Source: Flavobacteriales bacterium (GTDB taxonomy: Bacteria; Bacteroidota; Bacteroidia; JACJYZ01). Taken from it: a stretch of 55,906 nt of DNA. The notes beneath the pieces were generated by a model that was not told the origin of the DNA, ran no database searches, and saw only the letters and a list, made by a program, of their open reading frames with translations. Each line of letters opens with the position of its first letter. The first letter of the stretch is position 1. Shown here piece by piece: positions 1 to 8,136 of the stretch. Position numbers and translations under genes: made by a program. The stretch lies in the NCBI GenBank assembly GCA_020435415.1, contig JAGQZQ010000011.1, positions 1 to 55,906 of the forward strand. Direction: 5' to 3'.

Positions 1-218
1 CCATGGTGGTGATGAAGCTCAATGACGAATTCCAGGTGCTGGCAGCACTTGGCCTGAGTGCAGAATCCCAGAACCTGATAGGTGGGTCGGTGGATCAGGT
101 CATTCTGGATACTTCCGTGCAGGAATCCAATGCGAATAGAAAAAAGATCAAGGAGCTTTATTTTAATGTGTCGAGGCCGATGACGGAACTGAGGGAGAAT
201 CTGCAGAAAAAGGGGTAA
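1..218 (+). CDS. 3' end of an unidentified gene (partial)
   Basis: The reading frame is open from the first base of the window to a TAA at 216-218, so this is probably the C-terminal ~72 residues of a gene that starts upstream; the ATG codons at 3 and 12 are then internal. The visible part is mostly polar and helical in character, with a run of Asn, Arg and Lys in the middle (SNANRKKIKELYF) and a charged lysine-rich tail. It has no membrane segment, no cysteine and no motif that I recognise. It is separated from bioB by about 86 bases that contain a possible promoter, so it need not belong to the biotin operon. It could also be a complete small protein starting at base 3 or 12. Function unknown. 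Confidence 0.5.
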   Translation, partial: MVVMKLNDEFQVLAALGLSAESQNLIGGSVDQVILDTSVQESNANRKKIKELYFNVSRPMTELRENLQKKG

Positions 219-275
219 TCCTGAATGGGTGAAATTTCCTGTCGGTTTACGCCCTTCAGGTTTCGTTGAAATAGC

Positions 276-283
276 TATCTTTA
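276..283 (+). promoter_or_regulatory. Possible -7 element (TATCTTTA) for the biotin operon
   Basis: TATCTTTA differs from the Bacteroidota -7 consensus TAxxTTTG only at the last base and lies 21 bases before the bioB start. No clean -33 element sits at the right distance, although TTTCGTTG lies just upstream. No BirA-type palindromic operator was recognised. Confidence 0.35.
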
Positions 284-304
284 CAGGCGAATCTGAAGCG
301 AGAT

Positions 305-1309
305 ATGCAAGAAATAAAACATAACTGGAGCCGCGAGGAAATCAAGGCCATCTACGAAAAACCTTTCATGGATCTGATCTATGAAGCGGCATCTGTCCAC
401 CGTCAATACCATGATCCTTCCGAGGTACAGGTGAGTTCCCTGTTAAGTGTTAAAACCGGAGGTTGTCCTGAGGATTGTGCTTATTGTCCCCAAGCCGCCC
501 GTTACAATACGGGACTGGAAGCACATAAATTACTCTCTGTAGATAGGGTAGTGGAATTCGCCGGCAATGCGAAATCCAATGGCGCATCACGTGTTTGTCT
601 GGGTGCTGCCTGGCGCGAGGTGAGGGATAACCGGGATTTTGACCATGTTTTGGAAATGGTTCGGCAAATCACCGATATGGAAATGGAAGTGTGCTGTACG
701 ATGGGTATGATCACCCAGGAGCAGGCCGACAGACTTGCTGATGCCGGCTTGTACGCATACAACCATAATGTTGATACTTCCGGTGAACACTATGAAAGTA
801 TAATCACCACCAGAAAATATGAAGACCGCCTGGAGACCTTGGGCAATGTTAGAAAAGCTAAGCTTTCCGTGTGCTCGGGTGGAATCATCGGCATGGGTGA
901 AAGCATTGATGACAGAGTGGGTATGATCCACACCCTGGCTTGTTTAGACCCTCATCCGGACTCTGTACCTATCAATGCATTGGTTCCTGTTGATGGTACA
1001 CCCATGGAAGGACGCCCCCTGGTTCCGATTTGGGATATGGTTCGCATGATCGCTACCGCCAGAATTGTGATGCCCGCTTCCGTGGTCAGGTTGTCCGCCG
1101 GTCGCACGCAAATGAGTCAGGAAGGTCAGGCGCTCTGTTTCATGGCAGGCGCCAATTCGATCTTTGCCGGAGATAAGTTGTTAACCACACCGAACCCCGC
1201 GTTCAATGAGGACATGCAATTGTTCAACGATCTGAACCTGAAGCCCCGTAAAGCTTTTACCCAACCAAAATCACCCGTTACGGCAGACCGGGATGAGGTG
1301 TCTGCCTGA
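305..1309 (+). CDS. bioB: Biotin synthase BioB
   Basis: Radical SAM enzyme that inserts sulfur into dethiobiotin, the last step of biotin synthesis. The 334-residue length is normal for BioB. The radical SAM cluster motif CxxxCxxC is visible as C54, C58 and C61 within [12 protein letters not shown], and the family signatures YNHNVDTS and SAGRTQMS follow, the latter in the region that binds the [2Fe-2S] cluster supplying sulfur. It is the first gene of bioB-bioF-bioD-bioA; bioF begins 24 bases after its stop. The ATG at 305 gives the usual N-terminus ahead of the conserved helix. The operon carries no bioC or bioH, so pimeloyl-ACP must come from genes elsewhere. Confidence 0.97.
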   Translation: MQEIKHNWSREEIKAIYEKPFMDLIYEAASVHRQYHDPSEVQVSSLLSVKTGGCPEDCAYCPQAARYNTGLEAHKLLSVDRVVEFAGNAKSNGASRVCLGAAWREVRDNRDFDHVLEMVRQITDMEMEVCCTMGMITQEQADRLADAGLYAYNHNVDTSGEHYESIITTRKYEDRLETLGNVRKAKLSVCSGGIIGMGESIDDRVGMIHTLACLDPHPDSVPINALVPVDGTPMEGRPLVPIWDMVRMIATARIVMPASVVRLSAGRTQMSQEGQALCFMAGANSIFAGDKLLTTPNPAFNEDMQLFNDLNLKPRKAFTQPKSPVTADRDEVSA

Positions 1310-1333
1310 TCCAACAGGAACTTATAATTTGTT

Positions 1334-2470
1334 ATGTCCGCAGTACCGTCGTCGATCCTGAGAAAATTAAAGGAAAGGGAGGACGTGCATGCATACCGTA
1401 CATTACGGGCTCCCGTTCCCGGGTGCGCCGACTTCTCATCCAACGATTACCTGGGAATCAATCACCATCACCTTTTGAGAGCATCACCTGATCTGCCTTC
1501 CGGGTCTACAGGTTCACGCTTGCTAACCGGCCATTCCAGACTGGCAGAAGGGCTGGAAGAACAGATTGCTGCCTTTCATGGCAATGAGGCTGCGCTTCTG
1601 TTCAATGCCGGATACATGGCCAACCTGGCTTTGCTTTCAACCTGTCCGCAACGGAATGATACTGTAATCTATGACGAGAAATGCCATGCTTCGATCAGGG
1701 ATGGCATCCGGTTGGGTGTTGCAAAGGCTCATGCTTTCAGGCACCAGGATATGGATCACCTGGCCGATCGGTTAAGGAAGGCCACCGGTCAGGCATATGT
1801 TGTGGTCGAGTCCATTTATTCCATGGATGGAGATCTGGCGCCGTTGAAGGAATTGGTATCCATATGCGATTCATATCAGGCTTGTCTTATTGTAGATGAG
1901 GCGCACGCCTGTGGTCTGAAAGGGGAGAAAGGGGAGGGCAGGGTGCATGCTGAAGGGTTGTCCGGCCAGGTGTTTGCTGTGATATATACTTACGGCAAAG
2001 CATTTGGCTGTTCAGGTGCATCCATCGTTACATCAAAAGTGGTTCGTGAGTATCTGATTAACTTTGCCAGGCCCTTTATTTATACTACCGCTATGCCTCC
2101 GGTAAATCTGGACCTGATCCGCCAGTCATATGACCATGTGGCAGGCATGCGGGCAGAGCGATCGCATGTGGAAAAGCTGAGCAGAAATCTGTATCAAGCC
2201 TTGTCTGATTTGAATGCAGGTATGGTACTGGGTGGAGAAGGGCCACTGGTTTCACTGATTGTGGAGGGAACGTCATTGGTTCGTGCGTTGTCATCGGGAT
2301 TGATGGACAGGCAAATTGATGCCCGGGCCATGATGCATCCTACGGTTGCGAAGGGAGAGGAACGGATCAGGTTCTGTTTGCATGCATTTAATACAGAAGA
2401 GGAGTTAAGCGAATTGGTTTTGGCTGTAAAATCCGTCAGGGAATCGTTATTTTCGGAAACCAAAGCTTAG
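1334..2470 (+). CDS. bioF: 8-amino-7-oxononanoate synthase BioF
   Basis: PLP-dependent alpha-oxoamine synthase that condenses pimeloyl-ACP (or -CoA) with alanine to give 8-amino-7-oxononanoate. At 378 residues it is full length. The N-terminal FSSNDYLG motif, the glycine-rich GSTGSRLLTGH segment, the DEAH at 188-191 whose Asp contacts the PLP ring nitrogen, and the Schiff-base lysine K222 in YGKAFG are all present. A glycine-C-acetyltransferase role is possible in principle for this fold, but its place between bioB and bioD makes BioF the natural call. It lies 24 bases after bioB and 30 bases before bioD. Confidence 0.95.
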   Translation: MSAVPSSILRKLKEREDVHAYRTLRAPVPGCADFSSNDYLGINHHHLLRASPDLPSGSTGSRLLTGHSRLAEGLEEQIAAFHGNEAALLFNAGYMANLALLSTCPQRNDTVIYDEKCHASIRDGIRLGVAKAHAFRHQDMDHLADRLRKATGQAYVVVESIYSMDGDLAPLKELVSICDSYQACLIVDEAHACGLKGEKGEGRVHAEGLSGQVFAVIYTYGKAFGCSGASIVTSKVVREYLINFARPFIYTTAMPPVNLDLIRQSYDHVAGMRAERSHVEKLSRNLYQALSDLNAGMVLGGEGPLVSLIVEGTSLVRALSSGLMDRQIDARAMMHPTVAKGEERIRFCLHAFNTEEELSELVLAVKSVRESLFSETKA

Positions 2471-2500
2471 AACTCTCTTTTCCGATAAAATGAAGTAACA

Positions 2501-3139
2501 ATGAAAAAAGTTTTTTTGACAGGTATCGGTACGGACATCGGAAAGACCCTGGTGTCTGCTGTTTTGGTTGAAGCCTGGCAAGCAGATTACTGGAAGCCTG
2601 TCCAAACGGGAGATCTGGCAAATACCGACTCTAAAAAGGTAGGCGCCCTCATCAGTAATAACAGGAGTAAGATTCACCCGGAAGGGATTATGCTCAGGAA
2701 TGGTATCTCGCCTCATGCTGCTGCACCGATGGATGGTGTGGAGATTAGAATAAAGAATATCAAAATCCCCCGTACGGATAATCTCCTGGTGATTGAAAGC
2801 GCCGGGGGTGTTATGGTACCTCTGAACGAGGATGAATTAATGGTGGATCTGATCCAGAAGCTGGATTGTCCTGTGATCCTGGTGTCTATGAATTATCTGG
2901 GAAGCATCAATCACACGCTACTGACCGTAGAGTTTCTGAAAAGTAAAAAGATTCCAATTCTGGGCGTCATTTTCAATGATGATACCAACTACCCGGCCTG
3001 CGAGGAAATTATCCTGTCCTATACCGGTTTGCCATGTCTTGGACGCATTCCCGGCTTGAAGGTGATTAATCAACAGGCGGTGACCGAACAGGCGGCTCAG
3101 TTCACGGGGCTGCGGGATAAATTGTTCGAACACGTATGA
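2501..3139 (+). CDS. bioD: ATP-dependent dethiobiotin synthetase BioD
   Basis: Closes the ureido ring of dethiobiotin from 7,8-diaminopelargonate, CO2 and ATP. The N-terminus carries the BioD P-loop, TGIGTDIGKT at residues 7-16, followed by the conserved YWKPVQTG segment that contributes substrate contacts and by ESAGGVMVPL in the middle. The length, 212 residues, is usual for the family. Its last four bases, ATGA, are shared with the start of bioA (3136-3139), which implies translational coupling of the two consecutive steps of the pathway. Confidence 0.95.
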   Translation: MKKVFLTGIGTDIGKTLVSAVLVEAWQADYWKPVQTGDLANTDSKKVGALISNNRSKIHPEGIMLRNGISPHAAAPMDGVEIRIKNIKIPRTDNLLVIESAGGVMVPLNEDELMVDLIQKLDCPVILVSMNYLGSINHTLLTVEFLKSKKIPILGVIFNDDTNYPACEEIILSYTGLPCLGRIPGLKVINQQAVTEQAAQFTGLRDKLFEHV

Positions 3140-4431
3140 GTACAGACAGGGATGTAAAGTACATCTGGCACCCGTACACACAGGCGAAAAATGCCGCGCC
3201 GAATGTTCATATTGTAAAGGCGGAAGGCGCCTGGATTGAGGCTGCGGATGGTACCCGCTACCTGGATGCAGGGGCTTCTTGGTGGACCAACATTCACGGC
3301 CACAGCCATCCCTATATTGCTTCAAGGTTGGCAAAGCAAGCGGCAACGCTCGAGCATGTGATATTTGCCGGATTTACACATGATGGTGCCATGGAACTTT
3401 CCGAGCGCCTGCTCCAACGTTTGCCGGACAATCAGCAAAAGATATTTTTCTCCGATAACGGTTCTACGGCAGTGGAGGTTGCCTTGAAGATGTCTATACA
3501 ATACTGGCACAATCAGGGAAAGCACAAGAAAAAGTTCATTGCGCTGAGAGGAGCCTACCACGGTGATACCTTCGGTGCCATGGCCGTTAGCGCCAGAGGT
3601 GCCTTTACCCGACCCTTTGCAGATCTGTTTTTCGATACCATTTTCATAGATGTGCCACTTCCCGGAAAAGAGGAGGAGGTGCTGCAGAAACTCCGGCATC
3701 AGTGTGATATAAATGCGGATGATATCGCTGCATTTATTTTCGAGCCATTGATCATGGGCACCGCAGGTATGGTCATGTATGAATCTGGTGTGTTGGATGA
3801 AATGATCGCCATGTGCAGGGAGCATGATATTCTGACTATAGCGGATGAGGTGATGACCGGTTTTGGTCGCACCGGGACTTTCTTCGCCTGCGATCAACTT
3901 CTGGAAAAACCGAATATGGTATGCCTTTCCAAAGGCCTTACCGGAGGTGTGATGGCCATGGGCGTAACAAGCGCGACGCAGGAAATTTATGATGTGTTTT
4001 ATTCGGATGATCGGATGAAGACCTTCTTTCATGGTCACTCGTTTACCGCCAACCCGATGACGTGTGCTGCGGCATTGGCCAGTCTGGATATTTTCGAGAA
4101 TGAGAAAAGCATGGAGCATGTTGAGCGCATTTCGCTTAACCATGCGACCTTCAGAAGTAAGATACGTCACCATCCCCTGGTGAAAGATTGCAGGCACAAA
4201 GGAGTGATCCTGGTCATTGAGGTTGATACCGGTCTTGAATCCGGCTATTTTGATAATATCAGAGACCGGTTGTACGAATACTTTATGGGAGAAGGGATTC
4301 TTATGAGACCGCTCGGAAATATCCTGTACATCCTCCCGCCGTATTGTATTTCTGATTTTGAACTCGGTCTGATATATCAATCGGTCGAGGCATGCCTGGA
4401 CAAGATGTCGGTTCAGATTGCAAATACGTAG
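3136..4431 (+). CDS. bioA: Adenosylmethionine-8-amino-7-oxononanoate aminotransferase BioA
   Basis: Class III PLP aminotransferase that uses S-adenosylmethionine as amino donor to make 7,8-diaminopelargonate. The 431-residue protein has the BioA-typical WHPYTQ near the N-terminus (residues 11-16), SWWTNIHGHSHP for the substrate pocket, the PLP-contacting DEVMTGFGRTG around 237-247, and the Schiff-base lysine K266 in LSKGLTGG. It overlaps bioD by four bases. It ends the recognisable biotin genes; after its stop comes a short period-7 repeat (4435-4462) and then an SDR gene. Confidence 0.96.
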   Translation: MSTDRDVKYIWHPYTQAKNAAPNVHIVKAEGAWIEAADGTRYLDAGASWWTNIHGHSHPYIASRLAKQAATLEHVIFAGFTHDGAMELSERLLQRLPDNQQKIFFSDNGSTAVEVALKMSIQYWHNQGKHKKKFIALRGAYHGDTFGAMAVSARGAFTRPFADLFFDTIFIDVPLPGKEEEVLQKLRHQCDINADDIAAFIFEPLIMGTAGMVMYESGVLDEMIAMCREHDILTIADEVMTGFGRTGTFFACDQLLEKPNMVCLSKGLTGGVMAMGVTSATQEIYDVFYSDDRMKTFFHGHSFTANPMTCAAALASLDIFENEKSMEHVERISLNHATFRSKIRHHPLVKDCRHKGVILVIEVDTGLESGYFDNIRDRLYEYFMGEGILMRPLGNILYILPPYCISDFELGLIYQSVEACLDKMSVQIANT

Positions 4432-4434
4432 ACA

Positions 4435-4462
4435 GTCGTTAGTAGTAAGTAGATAGTAGTTA
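4435..4462. repeat. Period-7 satellite, four units of about GTAGTTA
   Basis: Four consecutive seven-base units read GTCGTTA, GTAGTAA, GTAGATA, GTAGTTA. Rotated, the unit is AGTTAGT, which fits the RGTTxxx pattern of the arrays at 20.7-22.2 kb. It fills almost the whole gap between bioA and the next gene and ends three bases before that gene's GTG start. Confidence 0.75.
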
Positions 4463-4465
4463 GAG

Positions 4466-5224
4466 GTGAATATAGATCTGAGTGGTAAAAATATTCTTCT
4501 TACCGGCGCGAGCAGGGGGATAGGGGAGGCCCTTGCCCGGAGCCTGGCCGGTGCCGGTGCACGGGTTTCCGTTCATTATTCAAAAAGTGCGGAGAAGGCG
4601 GAAAGACTTGCCGATGAGTTGGGCAATGGTGCCCGGGCATTCTCCGCAGAACTTTCCAATCCCATTGAGACCATCAAGTTGTTTGAAAATGTGGTAAAGG
4701 AATTTGGTTCCGTGGATGTCCTGATAAACAATGCCGGTGTTGCTATTCATTCTCCGGTGGACAACTCCGACGAAGATTGGCTCGCCGACTGGCACAGCAC
4801 CATGAATGTAAATCTCACGGCTATGGCGTTATTGTGCAGAAAAACGCTGGGTCATTTTGAAGAACGTGGTGGTGGCCGGATCATCAATATTGCATCCAGG
4901 GCTTCATTTCGGGGAGACACGCCGGAGTACCTGGCATATGCAGCTTCCAAGGGTGGAGTGATTCCCTTTACCCGGTCAATTGCCAGGTATTATGGTAAAA
5001 AAGGGGTGAAGGCATTTGTGGTTGCGCCGGGATTTGTCCGGACGGATATGGCGCAGGACTTTATGGATGAATATGGTGAGGATTTCGCTTTGAATGATAT
5101 CGCACTTCCCAATCTGACAACGCCCTCGGACATTGCTCCGTTGGTCACCTTTCTTGCCAGCGGTCTCGCGGATCATGCGACCGGAGGAACGTTTGATGTG
5201 AACGCCGGAAGCTACGTTCACTGA
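4466..5224 (+). CDS. Short-chain dehydrogenase/reductase (FabG-like)
   Basis: NAD(P)-dependent oxidoreductase of the classical SDR family, 252 residues. The cofactor-binding TGASRGIG lies at residues 14-21, NNAG follows in the middle, the catalytic serine is in NIASRAS, and the active-site YxxxK is YAASK. The sequence resembles FabG 3-oxoacyl-ACP reductases, but the substrate cannot be told from sequence. It starts with GTG directly after a period-7 repeat that supplies its whole leader, and lies 34 bases after bioA, so it may be the last gene of the biotin operon; a role in pimelate supply would be speculation. Its 3' end overlaps the convergent gene at 5218 by seven bases. Confidence 0.88.
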   Translation: MNIDLSGKNILLTGASRGIGEALARSLAGAGARVSVHYSKSAEKAERLADELGNGARAFSAELSNPIETIKLFENVVKEFGSVDVLINNAGVAIHSPVDNSDEDWLADWHSTMNVNLTAMALLCRKTLGHFEERGGGRIINIASRASFRGDTPEYLAYAASKGGVIPFTRSIARYYGKKGVKAFVVAPGFVRTDMAQDFMDEYGEDFALNDIALPNLTTPSDIAPLVTFLASGLADHATGGTFDVNAGSYVH

Positions 5225-6732
5225 TTGCCCGTCTCGGTTTTTGTTTTGATCCATTCCCGGATGCCACTGACTCTGACCATGATCTTATCTGAGCTGTTGC
5301 TGTAAGCGATATTCTCAATATCCATTGTGAACTCTGTCAAAAGCCGCTCGGGTATTTCAGGGAAATTCTTCCCTTTGAGCACCTTCTTAAAAAAACGCAA
5401 CGTCGCTTCCTCCAGTGGATAAAGTTTTCCTTTTTTGCGAAACATGGTCTCAGCAGAAGACAAGGTGGATGTTAATAAGGCGTGATCTCCTGACTCGTAG
5501 TGCAGTAATATGGTGAGGTACTTGATGTGAAGTGTTCCGTCAAAGCGGGTTCTCAGTACCTTATCGTTTAGAAAGAAATGGCAATACGCCTGGGCTTCGC
5601 GGTACTTTCCCATTGAAAAATATATAGCACTGATGTGTCTGTAGATAAGTGATTGAATGGAAGAAGGCAGGAATTTGCGGGCACCTTCTACCTGGCGCGC
5701 CATGCTTTCCACCTCTGCAAGTAATTGTTCATTCTTTTCCCTGAAATTCCAGGACAACCCTGTTAATACCATGATTCTGCCTTGTCTGATCCACTCCATG
5801 TTCTCACTTCGTGCTTCAATGGTCTGGATCTTTTCAAGTGTTTCATTGATCGTTTGATAGGCGTCAACCGCTGGAGCAACAAGTCCCATGTGGTATAGCG
5901 CCTTGATGTACAAGGCCTGGTTTTCGTAAATCCAGCCCGGGTGGGTATGTTCAAAAAGGGCGACGGTTTTTTGGATGTACGCTCTGGCTTTTGGTATATC
6001 AGGGTCTACATAGCCATGGATACCATACCATATGTAGTTGTAATATATAAGTGCTTCGGTAGACAAGGCATTGGACGGATCTGCCAGCAATGGATGTTGG
6101 GATACCGCTGTCGTTTCCCGTTCCGTACCTGCAAATATTCCCCAGTGAGATACAACATGGGCCAGTTTGAAATAGAGGCTTTTATACTGACTGAGGTTTT
6201 CCAGTACTTCGAAGCTACGAACCTTTAACTTTAACAATTCCTGAATGCGGGCTTCGCTTTCACCTTCCTCCACCTGGATATCAACCAGCGCCTCATCCCA
6301 CTTGGCGATGGCAATCAGAAATTCGTGTTTCTCATATTGCGACGCGAGCTTTTGGGATTTCTTCAGGATCTTTCCCGCTTCATCATACATGCCTTTCATG
6401 GCCAGTACCTCTACCTGGTCCAGCAGGTCCCTTATTTGTAAGCTGGCGGATGATTTCTTGTGAAAAGAGGCCAGGGACCTTAGTAACTGTTCGTACAGAG
6501 TGTGCCGTAATGTTGGCAGTTGCCGGAGAAAAACCTGGCTGGAAACATCCCTGGATAGAGGAGTTCTGCGATCTGTTCCACGCTTGTCTATGAGATCGAA
6601 AAGGAGAATGTAATTGCCCTTGCCTTTTTGATTGTGTTGTGCATTAAGCTTGAAGTACCGTTTTTCACTTTGTGTCATTGACTGTACCAGCCTTACGAGT
6701 GGGGAATGTTGTGACTTTCGGTGGATAGCCAT
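5218..6732 (-). CDS. Conserved TPR-like helical protein of unknown function
   Basis: A 504-residue soluble protein with no signal peptide or membrane segment. After a basic N-terminus (SQHSPLVRLVQSMTQSEKRYFKL) it is almost entirely alpha-helical, with degenerate tetratricopeptide-like helical pairs, for example around MYDEAGKILKKSQKLASQ, YIKALYHMGLVAPAVDAY and IYFSMGKYREAQAYC. Proteins of this type are widespread in Bacteroidota and are generally unassigned; a scaffold role is plausible but not shown. It is transcribed alone, convergent with the SDR gene, sharing seven bases with its 3' end. No obvious promoter element was seen upstream. Confidence 0.8.
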   Translation of the reverse strand: MAIHRKSQHSPLVRLVQSMTQSEKRYFKLNAQHNQKGKGNYILLFDLIDKRGTDRRTPLSRDVSSQVFLRQLPTLRHTLYEQLLRSLASFHKKSSASLQIRDLLDQVEVLAMKGMYDEAGKILKKSQKLASQYEKHEFLIAIAKWDEALVDIQVEEGESEARIQELLKLKVRSFEVLENLSQYKSLYFKLAHVVSHWGIFAGTERETTAVSQHPLLADPSNALSTEALIYYNYIWYGIHGYVDPDIPKARAYIQKTVALFEHTHPGWIYENQALYIKALYHMGLVAPAVDAYQTINETLEKIQTIEARSENMEWIRQGRIMVLTGLSWNFREKNEQLLAEVESMARQVEGARKFLPSSIQSLIYRHISAIYFSMGKYREAQAYCHFFLNDKVLRTRFDGTLHIKYLTILLHYESGDHALLTSTLSSAETMFRKKGKLYPLEEATLRFFKKVLKGKNFPEIPERLLTEFTMDIENIAYSNSSDKIMVRVSGIREWIKTKTETGNQ

Positions 6733-6944
6733 TTCATTTATGTGGTTGATAATTAATATTTTCTTTTGTAAGTTTGTACCGAGCGTAGAGTGTGATTCCT
6801 GCTTTGATGTGTGGATTGAGAACTGCAGCGATTGCTCAGGATGTATTCCGCAATGAACCTAAGTGGTATCGCTTTACCCTTGACGCTAAAATATTAATCA
6901 GGCACATCTCATTCCGGTTATTTACCTGTTTTAACCGGTTGGGG

Positions 6945-7125
6945 GACCATAACGGAAATGTTTTTGTTATCGTGGATGTTGATGGCACGCCACCATATGG
7001 ATTTCTCTGAAGCAACTCTACCACCGCACCTACCTCTTCAGGGCCATATGCCGGCAACCTACACTCTACCCATCACCGATGCACAGGGATGCCAAGCCCT
7101 GGCATCGGCCACGGTGACAAAATAA
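6945..7125 (+). pseudogene. Decayed SprB-type adhesin repeat (gene remnant)
   Basis: Translating 6945-7010 gives a start like that of a SprB repeat, with NGN, a run of valines and GTPPYGFL, then a TGA at 7008-7010 exactly where these repeats have Trp. The same frame continues as SNSTTAPTSSGPYAG (7011-7055). After one extra base at 7056 the repeat resumes as TYTLPITDAQGCQALASATV and ends in a TAA at 7123-7125. Together this is the full motif order of a SprB-family repeat (GTPPY, WSN-TT, AGTY, V/I-TDA-GC, ATVT) carrying one nonsense change and one frameshift. SprB repeats occur in large gliding adhesins. Nothing recognisable is left of the rest; 6780-6944 is open in one frame but has no known match. 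No other gene was seen in 6733-7223. Confidence 0.6.
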
Positions 7126-7223
7126 TTTGCCCGGAGTATCCCACATCTTTTGATGCCTGTTGTGCACTGTGTTCCTTTTTACCATGTTTGTATTATGATG
7201 GAGGAAACTCAGTCTGCACGCCT

Positions 7224-7808
7224 TTGAATAAGCACCACAAATCCAGGGAAGAAATTCTGAAGGAACACGCCGAGATCCAGGCTGCGCAAAAGGATCCCAA
7301 ACGGTTCGGTGTGCTGTATGATCGTTACTTCAAGGTGATCTTTGTGTTTGTTTTCAGAAGAATGGCCGATGCTGATGCCAGCGGAGATGTAACAGCCAAC
7401 GTTTTTATGAAGGCCATGATCGGTTTGAAAAAGTTCAAGGCAACCAGGGTTCCGTTTTCTGCCTGGTTGTTCAGGATTGCCATCAGTGAGATTGCGCAGT
7501 ACTACCGAAAGAGCAAAAAGGGCCAGCACGTTGTTTTGGATGAGACCATTGCCATGCAGATGCTGAATGAGGTGGATGAGAATGCCGACAATGAAGAAGT
7601 CCGGGTGGCCTTGCTAGATGCGTTGTCCCGCCTGGATAGAATGGATTCGGACATTGTTGAGATGCGTTTCTTTGAGGGTTTATCTTTTAAGGAAATCGGT
7701 GAAGTATTAGGAGTGAAAGAGGCCGCCGCTAAAATCAGAACTTACCGGATTCTCGAGAAAGTTAAAAAAACCATTACTTTGAAAAGGAATCATGGATCAG
7801 CCGGGTAA
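7224..7808 (+). CDS. ECF-type RNA polymerase sigma factor
   Basis: Alternative sigma factor of the extracytoplasmic-function class. Region 2 runs from about LYDRYFKVIFVFVFRRM through the WLFRIA segment, and region 4 contains LSRLDRMDSDIVEMRFFEG followed by the helix-turn-helix SFKEIGEVLGVKEAAAKIR. The frame is open back to an ATG at 7089, but those extra residues lie inside the SprB remnant and read as non-homologous. I therefore place the start at the TTG at 7224, which begins the first typical residues; it gives 194 residues, normal for the class. There is no in-frame ATG between 7089 and about 7362. The gene overlaps the next one by 17 bases. The TTG choice is an inference. Confidence 0.82.
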   Translation: MNKHHKSREEILKEHAEIQAAQKDPKRFGVLYDRYFKVIFVFVFRRMADADASGDVTANVFMKAMIGLKKFKATRVPFSAWLFRIAISEIAQYYRKSKKGQHVVLDETIAMQMLNEVDENADNEEVRVALLDALSRLDRMDSDIVEMRFFEGLSFKEIGEVLGVKEAAAKIRTYRILEKVKKTITLKRNHGSAG

Positions 7809-8076
7809 GAAATATACCATAGGGAAGGACCGGCAGGAAATGTCGGAGCAGGATATGCTGAAGTATAAGGACTTCGGGAAGCTGACGCATAATTACCAAC
7901 GCTTCCACCGGAACTTTCATCGTAAGCCTTTGTATAAGAATCCACGATACTTTATTCTACTGGTGATCGCCCTTCTTTTGCTATGGATCATGTCGGAATG
8001 GTCCGAAAAGACAAAGGAGCAGCCGGTGAAACCCGGGGTTGAAAGTCCGGAGGTGCCTGCAAACGCAAATGAATGA
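7792..8076 (+). CDS. Small single-pass membrane protein coupled to the sigma factor gene
   Basis: A 94-residue protein with a polar, basic N-terminal half (about 52 residues, rich in Lys, Arg, His and Tyr), one strongly hydrophobic segment (YFILLVIALLLLWIM, about 53-67) and a short polar, proline-containing tail. It overlaps the ECF sigma gene by 17 bases, so the two are almost certainly co-expressed. Position suggests a membrane-bound regulator such as an anti-sigma factor, but it lacks the HxxxCxxC zinc anti-sigma motif and is shorter than the FecR-type anti-sigma proteins common in this phylum. I do not recognise the family. Confidence 0.75.
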   Translation: MDQPGKKYTIGKDRQEMSEQDMLKYKDFGKLTHNYQRFHRNFHRKPLYKNPRYFILLVIALLLLWIMSEWSEKTKEQPVKPGVESPEVPANANE

Positions 8077-8106
8077 CGCCTGTATCCCAGATTCAAATAT
8101 TTCCAT

Positions 8107-8114
8107 TAGGTTTG
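8107..8114 (+). promoter_or_regulatory. -7 promoter element TAGGTTTG for fabI
   Basis: Exact match to TAxxTTTG, 22 bases before the fabI ATG at 8137. A -33 element is not clear. Confidence 0.55.
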
Positions 8115-8136
8115 TCCTTTCTAAAAATTGACACAA

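Noticed and set aside
3322-4380. 352-codon minus-strand frame antisense to bioA
   Set aside because: Complete overlap with a clear bioA gene that has all catalytic residues; no promoter or homology.
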